Shown one piece after another: positions 56,464 to 64,000 of a stretch of DNA of 64,000 nucleotides; within the stretch, counting starts at the first letter, position 1, and each line of letters opens with the position of its first letter. Source of the stretch: Methylorubrum populi (GTDB taxonomy: Bacteria; Pseudomonadota; Alphaproteobacteria; Rhizobiales; Beijerinckiaceae); contig NZ_AP014809.1 of assembly GCF_002355515.1 (NCBI RefSeq), positions 4,178,501 through 4,242,500 on the forward strand. Direction: 5' to 3'. The notes beneath the pieces are model-generated. The model was not told where the DNA came from and did no database searches. It saw only the letters and a program-made list of their open reading frames with translations. The position numbers and the translations under genes are program-made.

Positions 56464-57273
56464 TCATTCGGCGGCCTGCAGGGCCGCCGCCAGGGCGAAT
56501 TCCTGGGGCGTTCGCCACCCCAGGGCGGTGTGAGGACGGCTCTCATTGTAGTGCCGCCGCCACGTCTCGATCTTGCTCCTCGCGTCGGCCAACGACAAGA
56601 ACCAGTTCGCGTTCAAGCACTCGTCGCGCAGCCGGCCGTTGAACGACTCGACCAGCGCGTTGTCGGTCGGCTTGCCGGGCCGTGAGAAGTCCAACGTGAC
56701 ACCATTCTCGTAGGCCCAGCGGTCGAGTGCTTTCGAGACGAACTCAGGCCCGTTATCGACCTGAATCGCGCGCGGTGCTCCGCGCAGCAGCGCCAAGCGG
56801 CCGACGACAGCCACGACCTGCTCGCCTTTGATGCCCTCGTCGACCTCGATCGCCAGAGCCTCGCGCGTGAACGCATCGACGACCGTCAGGGCCCGCAGCC
56901 GGCGGCCGTCGAACAGCGCGTCGGAGACGAAGTCCATCGACCAGCGTTCGTTCGGCCGGAGCGCAGCAGGCTGACGCTCACGGTGTGCCGCGCTGACGTT
57001 CCGGCGCGGCCGCTTGAGCCGCAGGCTCAGCCCCTCGTCCCGGTAGAGACGGTGAACCCGCTTATGGTTCACCCGCCAACCCTCCCGGCGCAGCAGTATG
57101 TAGATCCGGAAGTACCCATAGCGCACCCGGCTCTTGGCCAGATCGCAGATGCGCATCCGCAGCGGTGCCTGATCGGGCTTGGTCGAGCGGTAGCGGACGC
57201 CCGACCGGCCGACGCCGAGCGCGGCGCAGCCGCGCCGCTCACTCACCCCGTGCGCCTCCTGAACCTGGTGCAC
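56464..57273 (-). CDS. IS407-type transposase OrfB, copy 2
   Basis: Identical in sequence to OrfB of copy 1 (269 residues from GTG; in-frame open back to the slip site). The catalytic DDE residues are intact. Confidence 0.93.
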   Translation of the reverse strand: MHQVQEAHGVSERRGCAALGVGRSGVRYRSTKPDQAPLRMRICDLAKSRVRYGYFRIYILLRREGWRVNHKRVHRLYRDEGLSLRLKRPRRNVSAAHRERQPAALRPNERWSMDFVSDALFDGRRLRALTVVDAFTREALAIEVDEGIKGEQVVAVVGRLALLRGAPRAIQVDNGPEFVSKALDRWAYENGVTLDFSRPGKPTDNALVESFNGRLRDECLNANWFLSLADARSKIETWRRHYNESRPHTALGWRTPQEFALAAALQAAE

Positions 57274-57296
57274 GAGCTCGCGTCGCCGAGCAGGCG

Positions 57297-57563
57297 TCAG
57301 AGCTTTTTTGCGAGCACGTCCTGCAGGATGTGCTTGTCGAGGCTCAGATCGGCCACGAGTTGCTTGAGCTTGCGGTTCTCGTCTTCGAGCTGCTTCAGCC
57401 GCCGCAACTCGCCCGTGCCCAAGCCGCCGTAGAGCTTCTTCCAGCGGTAGAATGTCTGCTCGGAGATGCCCATCCGGCGCATCACCTCCGCGACCGGTGT
57501 CCCGGTCTCGGCCTGCTTCAGTGCAAAGGCGATCTGCTCTTCGGTGAACCTGCTCTTCTTCAC
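57297..57563 (-). CDS. IS407-type transposase OrfA, copy 2
   Basis: Identical 88-residue OrfA with the helix-turn-helix and leucine-zipper helix; the A6G slip site is present near its 3' end. Confidence 0.93.
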   Translation of the reverse strand: MKKSRFTEEQIAFALKQAETGTPVAEVMRRMGISEQTFYRWKKLYGGLGTGELRRLKQLEDENRKLKQLVADLSLDKHILQDVLAKKL

Positions 57564-57683
57564 GGCTCTGCTCCTCCCCTCAGGGGCTCACGAAACCGGA
57601 AAACTCGCACTCACGCCGGACCAAAGCGATAAGGGGACGTCAGATGAACCGCTCCGGATTTTCCGGAGGCCATTTGGTTTGGG

Positions 57684-58280
57684 TTAGGCGGCCACCTCGG
57701 CCTTGCAATAGTTGCGCGCTTCGGCCTCGAGAGGAGGTTTATGGCCGATGGGTTCGAGCAGGCGACGCGTGTTGACCTAGTCAACCCACTCCAGGGTGGC
57801 GTACTCGACCGCCTCGAAGCCCTGCCACAGACCGCGCCTATCGATGACCTCGGTCTTGAACAGGTTGATAACCGTCTCGGCGAGCGCATTGTCGTAGCTG
57901 TCCCCAACGCTGCCCACGGAGGGCTCGATCCCGGCGGCGGCGAGACTCTCGGTGTAGCGGATGCTCATGTATTGCGATCCTCGGTCGGAGTGACAGACGA
58001 AGCCGCCGCCGGCGAAGGGACGGCGCTCGTGCAGGGCCTGCTCCAAGGCATCGAGCACGAAGTCCGCCCGAGCCGAGCGAGACACGCGCCAACCGACGAT
58101 GCGCCAGTCGAAGGTGTCGATGACGAAGGCGACGTAGGCGAAGCCGTCCCATGTGGCCACGCAGGTGAAGTCGCTGACCCATAACGCGTTCGGCCGAGGT
58201 GCCTTGAACTGGCGGCTGCCTCGGTCGAGCGGGCACGGGCCACCGACAGCGTCCGCGTCGTCGGAGAATGGGTAACCCAC
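57684..58280 (-). pseudogene. IS3-family transposase OrfB remnant with nonsense codon
   Basis: The reverse frame keeps most of an IS3-type integrase core: PNALWVSDFTCVATWDGFAY (Asp), CHSDRGSQYMS (Asp) and SYDNALAETVINLFKTEVI (Glu). At 57777-57779 an in-frame TAG interrupts EWVD-stop-VNTRRLLEPIGH, where related proteins have Trp. The frame then continues to TAA at 57684. The N-terminal half (HTH) is missing. It is unrelated to the two 1,227-bp copies. Confidence 0.8.
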
Positions 58281-58322
58281 CGCCGACGCCGTGAGCAGTC
58301 TCTCGAGGGGGCGCCCGGCAGG

Positions 58323-58709
58323 GTGCCATCTGCGCGTCTTCTTACGCGGCTGATGACGACCGGGTGGGACAGCTTCAACAAGGTCGAGGCCGTGACGGTT
58401 GCGACGATCGAAGCGGCGGTACCGACGCTCGACGAGGCCCGTTCTCTACTCTCCGGCTTCCAGGCGATGATCTGCGAGCGGAGACCACCAGATTTCGACG
58501 CTTGGATCGATACGGCCGCCCACCGGCTCCTCGCGTCCTTCGCGAAAGGCCTATCGAGAGACAGAGCAGCTGTTGCCGCGGCACTGGCCGAGCCGTGGTC
58601 GAATGGCCAAACCGAGGGGCAGATCACCCGCCTGAAGCTCGTGAAACGAGAGATGTTCAGGCGAGCCAAACTCGATCTGCTTGAAGCGCGGCTCATCGCC
58701 GTTGAGTGA
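58323..58709 (+). pseudogene. ISL3-family transposase, C-terminal fragment
   Basis: The last ~110 residues match ISL3 transposases: FAKGLSRDRAAVAAALAEPW followed by SNGQTEGQITRLKLVKREMF and KLDLLEARL. The catalytic domain upstream is gone, so the fragment is dead. Its 5' part overlaps the end of the IS3 remnant region on the other strand. Confidence 0.75.
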
Positions 58710-58754
58710 TGCCGACTGCATTGCGAGCGCGCCAGACCCTCTTTTGCACGCCGA

Positions 58755-59000
58755 TTGACACCGATGACGGGCGTTCGCGTCCGCGGCTATGTCGAAGAAA
58801 CCATCGTCCCAGCCGTCCGACCCGGTAACACGATCGTGCTCGACAATCTGCCCGTCCACAAGGTCAGCGGTATCCGTGAGCGCATCGAGGCGGCTGGCGC
58901 ACGCTCGCTCTACCTGCCGGCCTTTTCACCCCACTTTGATCCGATCGAACGCGTCTTCGTCAAGCTCAAAGCCAAAGTGCGCGCCGCGGTGGCCCGCATG
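58755..59000 (+). pseudogene. IS630-family transposase, C-terminal DDE fragment
   Basis: The frame reads RVRGYVEETIVPAVRPGNTI, VLDNLPVHKVSGIRERIEAA and YLPAFSPHFDPIERVFVKLK. This matches the IS630 endonuclease end (…V-x-D-N-L-x-x-H-K…Y-S-P-x-x-N-P-I-E); the Asn of NPIE is Asp here. Similarity ends abruptly after VRAAVARM, consistent with a frameshift or deletion. Confidence 0.75.
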
Positions 59001-59365
59001 TCACCCTGCCGATGCTCGCCCACGCCTACGTCGCCGCTCTGCGCCGCGCGGCTGGACGGGCTCGCTTTCATCGCCCGGCCGCGTGCTGGAGTTGGTGCAC
59101 ATTGGAGTGCGTCCGCCCTGGGCCCCCTGAGCACCTGCAGCCGCCCTCCGTTACAGACATCAAGCACCTATTAGCCCGTTTCGTTCTTGCCGTCGCCCCC
59201 GTGCGCAGGTTGCTGATGGCATGGTCCCTCTGACGACCGCATTCCACCTCCGCACGGGCAGCCCATCTGCGGTCCCGCAAAAAATTCCGCCTGTAATATT
59301 AGTTGCACGAGAGGTACTTCAAATCAGATTCCTGGTAAGTAATCAACGCATCTCCTACGAACAAA
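59001..59365. other. Degraded sequence between IS630 debris and the acetyltransferase gene
   Basis: I see no gene in this stretch. High-GC debris gives way to AT-rich sequence at about 59280, which is the island's own composition. Confidence 0.4.
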
Positions 59366-59971
59366 TCACCGACGCAACAAAGCTTCAGCGGTATTTAAGA
59401 ATTCGTCTATATTTTGCGAAAGCATATAATCAAAAATTTCGCGAATATGCGCGTGTGGCCAATCCCACCATTTGATTTTCAACAATCGGTCGATTTGCTC
59501 CGCGGTGAAGCGTAGTCGAACGACGCGCGCCGGGTTGCCTGCGACGATCGCGTATGGAGGAACATCTTTAGTAACAACTGCTTTATGACCCACGCATGCG
59601 CCATCTCCGACCGTGACACCAGACATGATACTTGATGATGAACCAAGCCAGACGTCATTCCCGATGTTAACGTCTCCATTTGTTGCTGGATGGCCGCTCA
59701 TACTGGTAGCAAATGGATCTAACGAGCTAAACGGAAACGTCGTCACCCAGTCAGTACGATGATTGCCGCCCAACAGGATTGAAACGTCTGAGGATATAGA
59801 GCAGTATTTTCCAATTGTAAGGCCGACATTTTCACCCCACCAAAATATATTCGGGGCACCATAAGTGTATTCTCCAATATTTCTCAAATATTCCCGACTA
59901 TCATTTTCAATATAATCTTTAGTTATCGGAACGCCACTGGATGCATAGGCCTCTTTCAAGAGCTGATCCAT
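59366..59971 (-). CDS. Hexapeptide-repeat acyltransferase (CatB/Vat type)
   Basis: This 201-residue protein is a left-handed β-helix acyltransferase of the xenobiotic acetyltransferase group. It has NVGLTIGKYCSISSDVSILL, NGDVNIGNDVWLGSSSSIMS and GVTVGDGACVGHKAVVTKDV repeats. The catalytic His is probably in LLGGNHRTDWVTTFPF, and the C-terminus PPYAIVAGNPARVVRLRF is typical. In a glycan locus it likely acetylates a sugar; antibiotic resistance cannot be inferred. GAGGA lies upstream of the ATG at 59971; the GTG one codon earlier is an alternative. The gene is AT-rich. Confidence 0.85.
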   Translation of the reverse strand: MDQLLKEAYASSGVPITKDYIENDSREYLRNIGEYTYGAPNIFWWGENVGLTIGKYCSISSDVSILLGGNHRTDWVTTFPFSSLDPFATSMSGHPATNGDVNIGNDVWLGSSSSIMSGVTVGDGACVGHKAVVTKDVPPYAIVAGNPARVVRLRFTAEQIDRLLKIKWWDWPHAHIREIFDYMLSQNIDEFLNTAEALLRR

Positions 59972-60286
59972 CACTTTCCTCGCATTTGACGCGCTGTATT
60001 ACTACGATCGGAGTCCATTAAATCCGCAGCACTTTACACACAACCCCGCCGCCGGCATGGCTGGCGCAACGGGAAGCAGAGTATCGAAATGCTCGTACAC
60101 CAAAAACCTGGCAACGGCTGAACGCGGCGGGGCTTAACAAGAATCGTGCGTAACCTCGGCGGCTGATCAAACAGCTCCGGGTTTGCGCCCTAACTGCACA
60201 CGATTGCAGCCGACCGCGAGACTGGCGGGCTGGCAGCGACGGAGGGTTAGGGAAGTCTGCCTTCGTCGGTGTCGTCCAGCGCGCCA
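59972..60286. other. Non-coding mosaic stretch
   Basis: AT-rich promoter-like sequence of the acetyltransferase gives way to GC-rich debris. No gene is supported. Confidence 0.4.
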
Positions 60287-60510
60287 CTGCACGACACAAT
60301 CGAACGGCGCCACGGCAAACGCATCGCGGCGTAAGGCATCTACTGCGATTCCGTGCGCTCGTCCGACAGCCATTTCATCGAGGCGACCGGCCTGGGTTGA
60401 ATGAGCCTCATCCTGCTGGCCGAATCCTCCGAGGTGGGGCGTGCCTCGACGCTGCTGGCAAAGACCGCATTCGTGCCCTCCGAACGCCCCCGCTGGGTGC
60501 ACCCAGACTC
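60287..60510 (+). pseudogene. IS701-type transposase fragment with two in-frame stops
   Basis: The frame reads LHDTIERRHGKRIAA-stop, then GIYCDSVRSSDSHFIEATGL and G-stop, then MSLILLAE. This resembles the IS701-type segment (D-D-T-I-E-R-R-x-G-x-x-I-A-A-x-G-I-Y-R-D-x-V-R-S-S-x-x-H-F-x-K-A-S-G-L-R-W-x-S-L). Stops at 60332 (TAA) and 60398 (TGA) replace a residue after AA and the Trp. Confidence 0.55.
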
Positions 60511-60792
60511 GCACAAGTCACCACGCCCGCGAATCCCCAGTCTACGTCACAGCACCTGGACGTTTCAATCCAGCACACCGAGCGCCTCGCCGAAGCCGGC
60601 TATCATAATAGACGATGAGATGGACAATCAGCAGGGATACCCTCTAAAAGGCGGCGCACAGGAGACGTAACGGCACCCACCTAGCCATCCAAGTTGCGAC
60701 ATCGCATGGCAAATCAGCGACCAATTGCTTAAATTGAAAGCATCGGCTATGGACTGTGCACAGCTATACTTAGCGGAAGGTTGAGGTATAAT

Positions 60793-62514
60793 ATGGACGA
60801 AAAATTTGTAGTTCGAGGTTTTTACGAAGACGAAGTGTTTGTCGTAAAACAAAACACTGAACAAAATCTGACCGTCTCGGAGGATGGTATTTTGTATTTC
60901 GACGAAAGTCGAGTAAGTCTTATAGATGGGAACTACTATTTGGATCATTTGCATTGGCAGAATTCAAATCAAAATGTCAATTTCGTAAATATCAGCAACA
61001 ATGTTGAGGGATACGAAAAAGTTCAAGGCGAGATCGTTTTATCTATACACGACTATAGCGAACACACAGGTCCAACAGAGCTGACTCAAAGTCAAAAAAT
61101 ACCGCTGCGTAAAAATAATTTTTACAATTTCACTATTTTTGTAGCAACCCATCGCTCTAAGGCGGCGGTAGTCATTCAGCTATTAGATAAAAATCAGATC
61201 GTATTACGTGAGATTGAAAAAAATGTTCCTGCCGATATTGCCGGGGGAAAGCACCTTAGTTCGTACATGCTCGTACGGGAGCAGTTCCGTGTTAGGGAAA
61301 CAGAACATTACTTTCGTCTTAAGCTGCGCAAAGAATCAACTATATATGGTGACGATAGCTTCATGTTTGTTGTTTTACCTAGTTTAAACATTTTGCGATC
61401 GAACGGTAGTTTAAAAACATTCAAAGTTCCTACTTCATTCCAACAGATGCTTTTCGAAGCTATTGAAATTAATAGCACGCTGATTGTCGTCAAATCGAAA
61501 GCATCCGATATAGATCAGCTAGGAATTAATATTTTGCCAAATAATGTATTTGGCACCTTCAATGCGGACAAAAAAATGGGCGGTGATGAGCAAATTTTAG
61601 CAAGTGTTCCTATCACAAGCTTCAAACCTTCTGACTTTCACTTAAATAGACACCTACCTGCTTTCAAAGACTTGAAAGTTGTTATCGGAACCGTCCTGTA
61701 TAATAATACCCAGCATGAACTATCAAATCTGAGCTATCAATCCAATCGATCGGTGGCTTATGCTAAGAGAGAATTCGGTCTTAGGAACATCAATATCGTA
61801 TTCGAGTTTATTTTTATTGACAATTCTTCGAGTAAACTCACCGTCCCTGAAACAATGAGAGATTGGATATCTTTCGAGAATTGGACGAACACTGGATTTG
61901 CGGCGGGCCACAATCTTCTAATGAGTCGTTCATTCGACGAAACATTGAGCGCTGATTATTATATTATGGTCAACCCGGACGGATACCCTCTCGAAGATTG
62001 CTATTATAATATGATTAATGCCGCGCATTACTATTCTGATGTTGGCCTTGTGGAGGCATCACAATTTCCAATCGATCATCCAAAGAATTACGATCCAATC
62101 ACATTGGAAACGCCATGGTGCTCAGGTGCCTGCTTGCTGGTCAGTAAAGCGGCCTATGAAAGCACAATGGGTTTTGACGAAAAATTTGTCATGTATTGCG
62201 AAGATGTTGACCTTTCATGGAGGGTGCGGGATGCCGGCCTCAAGATCCTATACATACCTCGAGCCGCATTTTTCCACGATGTTAGAGATAGGTCCAGTAA
62301 GCAAACCCGCAAAAGCATGTTGGTAAGTGGACGTTATCTAGCTCATAAATGGGGAGCACCTGATTTTCTCAATTGGGTCGAAGAAATGCTAGTTGCTGAA
62401 GGTCATTTTCCGGCTAGGGAGTACCTACCTTCATTAAGCGAGCAGATGATAAAGAGAGTTCCCGACTTATGCGAATTTAGGCAAGGATTTTACTTTTCCC
62501 TGCCACGCTGGTAG
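60793..62514 (+). CDS. GT2 glycosyltransferase with unrecognised N-terminal domain
   Basis: This 573-residue protein starts at ATG 60793 with GAGG 6 bp upstream; a TTG at 60781 is in frame. Residues 1-~290 are β-rich and match no family I know (KIPLRKNNFYNFTIFVATHR). Residues ~295-560 form a GT-A domain of the rhamnosyltransferase-like GT2 group: KVVIGTVLYNN, FIFIDNSSSK, TGFAAGHNLL, YYIMVNPDGYPLEDC (NPDG in place of a D-x-D), and GACLLVSKAAYESTMGFDEK with MYCEDVDLSWRVRDAGL (catalytic ED). No membrane segment is seen, so it acts in the cytoplasm on a nucleotide sugar. Strongly AT-rich; probably cotranscribed with the next GT2 gene. Confidence 0.82.
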   Translation: MDEKFVVRGFYEDEVFVVKQNTEQNLTVSEDGILYFDESRVSLIDGNYYLDHLHWQNSNQNVNFVNISNNVEGYEKVQGEIVLSIHDYSEHTGPTELTQSQKIPLRKNNFYNFTIFVATHRSKAAVVIQLLDKNQIVLREIEKNVPADIAGGKHLSSYMLVREQFRVRETEHYFRLKLRKESTIYGDDSFMFVVLPSLNILRSNGSLKTFKVPTSFQQMLFEAIEINSTLIVVKSKASDIDQLGINILPNNVFGTFNADKKMGGDEQILASVPITSFKPSDFHLNRHLPAFKDLKVVIGTVLYNNTQHELSNLSYQSNRSVAYAKREFGLRNINIVFEFIFIDNSSSKLTVPETMRDWISFENWTNTGFAAGHNLLMSRSFDETLSADYYIMVNPDGYPLEDCYYNMINAAHYYSDVGLVEASQFPIDHPKNYDPITLETPWCSGACLLVSKAAYESTMGFDEKFVMYCEDVDLSWRVRDAGLKILYIPRAAFFHDVRDRSSKQTRKSMLVSGRYLAHKWGAPDFLNWVEEMLVAEGHFPAREYLPSLSEQMIKRVPDLCEFRQGFYFSLPRW

Positions 62515-62561
62515 CGCGAGATGATCGAACGTAATAGAGATTGACAACAAGGTGCAATAGA

Positions 62562-63491
62562 ATGGCGGATATCAGCGTAATAGTTCGAACTCACAATGTT
62601 AAGCGATTCGCATATCTAAAAAGGGCTCTCCTGTCCCTATCCGTGCAGCAAGATGTAAGTTTAGAAGTCGTTCTTATGACGCAGGGATTCGCATCTGACG
62701 CGCTGTGCTTGGTTCAGGAATGGGTAGACAATAATATGTATTCACTTCCAGCCATCGAGGCCGTCAAGGTAATCAATGTAGATCAGAATGACGAAAGAAG
62801 AGATCTTCGATGCAGGCTTTTAAATATAGGACTTTCTCAATCGAGCAGTCGATACCTTGCGATACTTGATGACGATGACTTAATGTACCATTTTGCGTAC
62901 AAGCAGCTCGTCGCCGATTTAAAGCAAACCGGTGCAGCCGTTGCGTTCGGCAGGTGTGTCCGTGTGGAGGGAACACTGCGGGGCGACGTATTCAGCGCCA
63001 CTAGCAAGACAACACCCTTTAATGGTTCTACTATCATAGATCTAATCGTTGACAGTTTCTGTCCTATTCATTCTTACGTTTTTGATCTCGACCGAATTCG
63101 CAAAGATGAACTATTTTTTGATGAAGATGTTCCGTACCTTGAAGATTATCGATTGCTGCTGAGGTTGATTCCAAATCACAATTTTACGTTCAGATCGATG
63201 GACGAAAGCATCTGCGAATATTGGTTTTTCAACAATATGATAAACACAACAAACAAGTCGGCAGATCCCTTTTCCACAGAAGCCCAAATATGGCGGAAGG
63301 CGTATGTGTTAACGGAGGAACTCAAATCGAACCTATCTGTCAACATCAAACAAATAGATCTCGAACTCTGGGCGCGAAACCGAATTTACAACAACATTCC
63401 GAATGATATAATTATAGATTCTGCGCGCAATTGTATCGACGATCTCAAATTATCGACTGATCTTTTTTACAGAAAAAGCGGGGTGCGGTAG
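62562..63491 (+). CDS. GT2 family glycosyltransferase
   Basis: This 309-residue protein begins MADISVIVRTHNVKRFAYLK, the typical GT2 N-terminus. A D-x-D-like run lies in YLAILDDDDLMYHFAYKQL (near 105), and FFDEDVPYLEDYRLLLRLI supplies the acidic catalytic region. AAGGTG lies upstream of ATG 62562, which is used in place of the ATG at 62541. It follows the larger GT2 gene by 47 bp on the same strand. Acceptor and donor are unknown. AT-rich like its neighbours. Confidence 0.85.
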   Translation: MADISVIVRTHNVKRFAYLKRALLSLSVQQDVSLEVVLMTQGFASDALCLVQEWVDNNMYSLPAIEAVKVINVDQNDERRDLRCRLLNIGLSQSSSRYLAILDDDDLMYHFAYKQLVADLKQTGAAVAFGRCVRVEGTLRGDVFSATSKTTPFNGSTIIDLIVDSFCPIHSYVFDLDRIRKDELFFDEDVPYLEDYRLLLRLIPNHNFTFRSMDESICEYWFFNNMINTTNKSADPFSTEAQIWRKAYVLTEELKSNLSVNIKQIDLELWARNRIYNNIPNDIIIDSARNCIDDLKLSTDLFYRKSGVR

Positions 63492-63717
63492 ATAAGTGTA
63501 TTAGATACTCAGTAATTTGACTTGAGAGCCCATCCGGCGAGGGTTGGCTTTAGCGTTGAGGGGGCCTAGACGTTATTATAAACCTGCTGATGCGCCAGTT
63601 TTGCAGGGATGCAGCCCCGCCGCGGCTACCTGTCCTATGTCAGAGAAGAATTGGCTCTGGTTGCCCCTTCCCTGACACTGCTGCCAGAAGCCGCTGTCAA
63701 GCGCGAGCACAGTCTGG

Positions 63718-63990
63718 GGGAGGTGTTCAACGGGCTGCGGCAAAGAGCGCCTCGGCCGTACCTCGCGCAAGGGCGAGGGGACGCTGCGCCGCCTGCTCAT
63801 CATCGCTCCCAGCGCGGTGGTGCACTGAACCAAGCGCAAGGGCGTGCCGGCCGACTCGTGGCTCGGCCGAATGCTCGCGCGCAAGCCGCCGATGCTGGTC
63901 ATCGTGGCGGTGGTGAATAAGAACGCACAAATCGCGTGGGACCTTCTGACGAAGGGCGGGATCTACCGAGCTCCGGTCATCACCGAGTGA
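63718..63990 (+). pseudogene. IS110-family (IS1111-like) transposase, C-terminal remnant
   Basis: The frame reads STGCGKERLGRTSRKGEGTL and RRLLIIAPSAVVH-stop-TKRKG, then PADSWLGRMLARKPPMLVIV and VVNKNAQIAWDLLTKGGIYR to TGA at 63990. This is the IS110 C-terminal domain. The in-frame TGA within VVH-x-TKRK probably replaces a Trp. The catalytic N-terminal half is missing. Confidence 0.75.
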
Positions 63991-64000
63991 TAGGATACCT

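Larger units (their letters stand above)
56416..57642 (-). mobile_element. IS3-family (IS407-like) insertion sequence, copy 2 (inverted)
   Basis: This 1,227-bp element is the reverse-orientation twin of 49872-51098; both encoded proteins are identical. It differs in the left inverted repeat, where two Cs of copy 1 are Ts here. The flanks (CGAT and GATG) do not form a target duplication. It interrupted an IS5-type gene at its left side. Confidence 0.93.

Noticed and set aside
49872..57642. Composite transposon formed by the two inverted IS copies
   Set aside because: There is no target duplication around the outer ends, so movement as one unit is not supported, although recombination between copies remains possible.

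Overview
The window looks like chromosome of a high-GC methylotrophic alphaproteobacterium (Rhizobiales, Methylobacterium/Methylorubrum type). This is inferred from codon use, the lptF-lptG-lptD order, an RNase E with an acidic insert and arginine-rich tail, an sfnG-sfnB pair and a paoABC-type molybdenum aldehyde oxidoreductase. No 16S or other taxonomic marker is present, so the genus is an inference.

Positions 1-49,500 are ordinary dense core sequence. In order they hold: the start of a membrane adenylate/guanylate cyclase (cut by the window edge); lrgA-lrgB and a TerB-like protein; the LPS export operon lptF-lptG-lptD; an outer-membrane barrel-type protein; leucyl aminopeptidase pepA overlapping a small membrane protein; an acyl-CoA synthetase; a malic enzyme-fumarase pair; an MscS channel and a DsbA-type oxidoreductase meeting at a shared hairpin; an HD-GYP protein; an aminotransferase; a secreted protein that looks like an inactivated archaemetzincin; rne; a small Rmf/CrpP-like protein; a cell-wall amidase followed by PBP1A; sulfone monooxygenase sfnG with sfnB; paoABC; an AzgA-type purine permease; a luciferase-like monooxygenase; a 28-codon ORF with its own ribosome site and terminator; a DHH phosphoesterase; opgGH for periplasmic glucans; and tRNA-Ser(UGA).

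From tRNA-Ser to the right edge (about 49,500-64,000) the character changes to an AT-richer accessory island full of transposase debris. Two full-length 1,227-bp IS3-family (IS407-like) copies lie in inverted orientation around ugd (UDP-glucose dehydrogenase), uxs (UDP-glucuronate decarboxylase, giving UDP-xylose) and a methyltransferase-like gene. Further right are a hexapeptide acetyltransferase and two GT2 glycosyltransferases, one with a roughly 290-residue N-terminal region I do not recognise. Together these suggest a surface-glycan locus using UDP-glucuronate/UDP-xylose, interrupted by decayed pieces of IS630, IS5, IS110, IS3, ISL3 and IS701-type elements, several carrying in-frame stops.

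The items most worth follow-up are the metzincin-like protein with every zinc ligand replaced, the stand-alone 28-aa ORF/terminator transcript, a 190-bp element with 21-bp inverted ends upstream of paoA, a Pro-to-Leu change in the fumarase signature loop, and the glycosyltransferase N-terminal domain. I found no CRISPR array, prophage or clear defence system.
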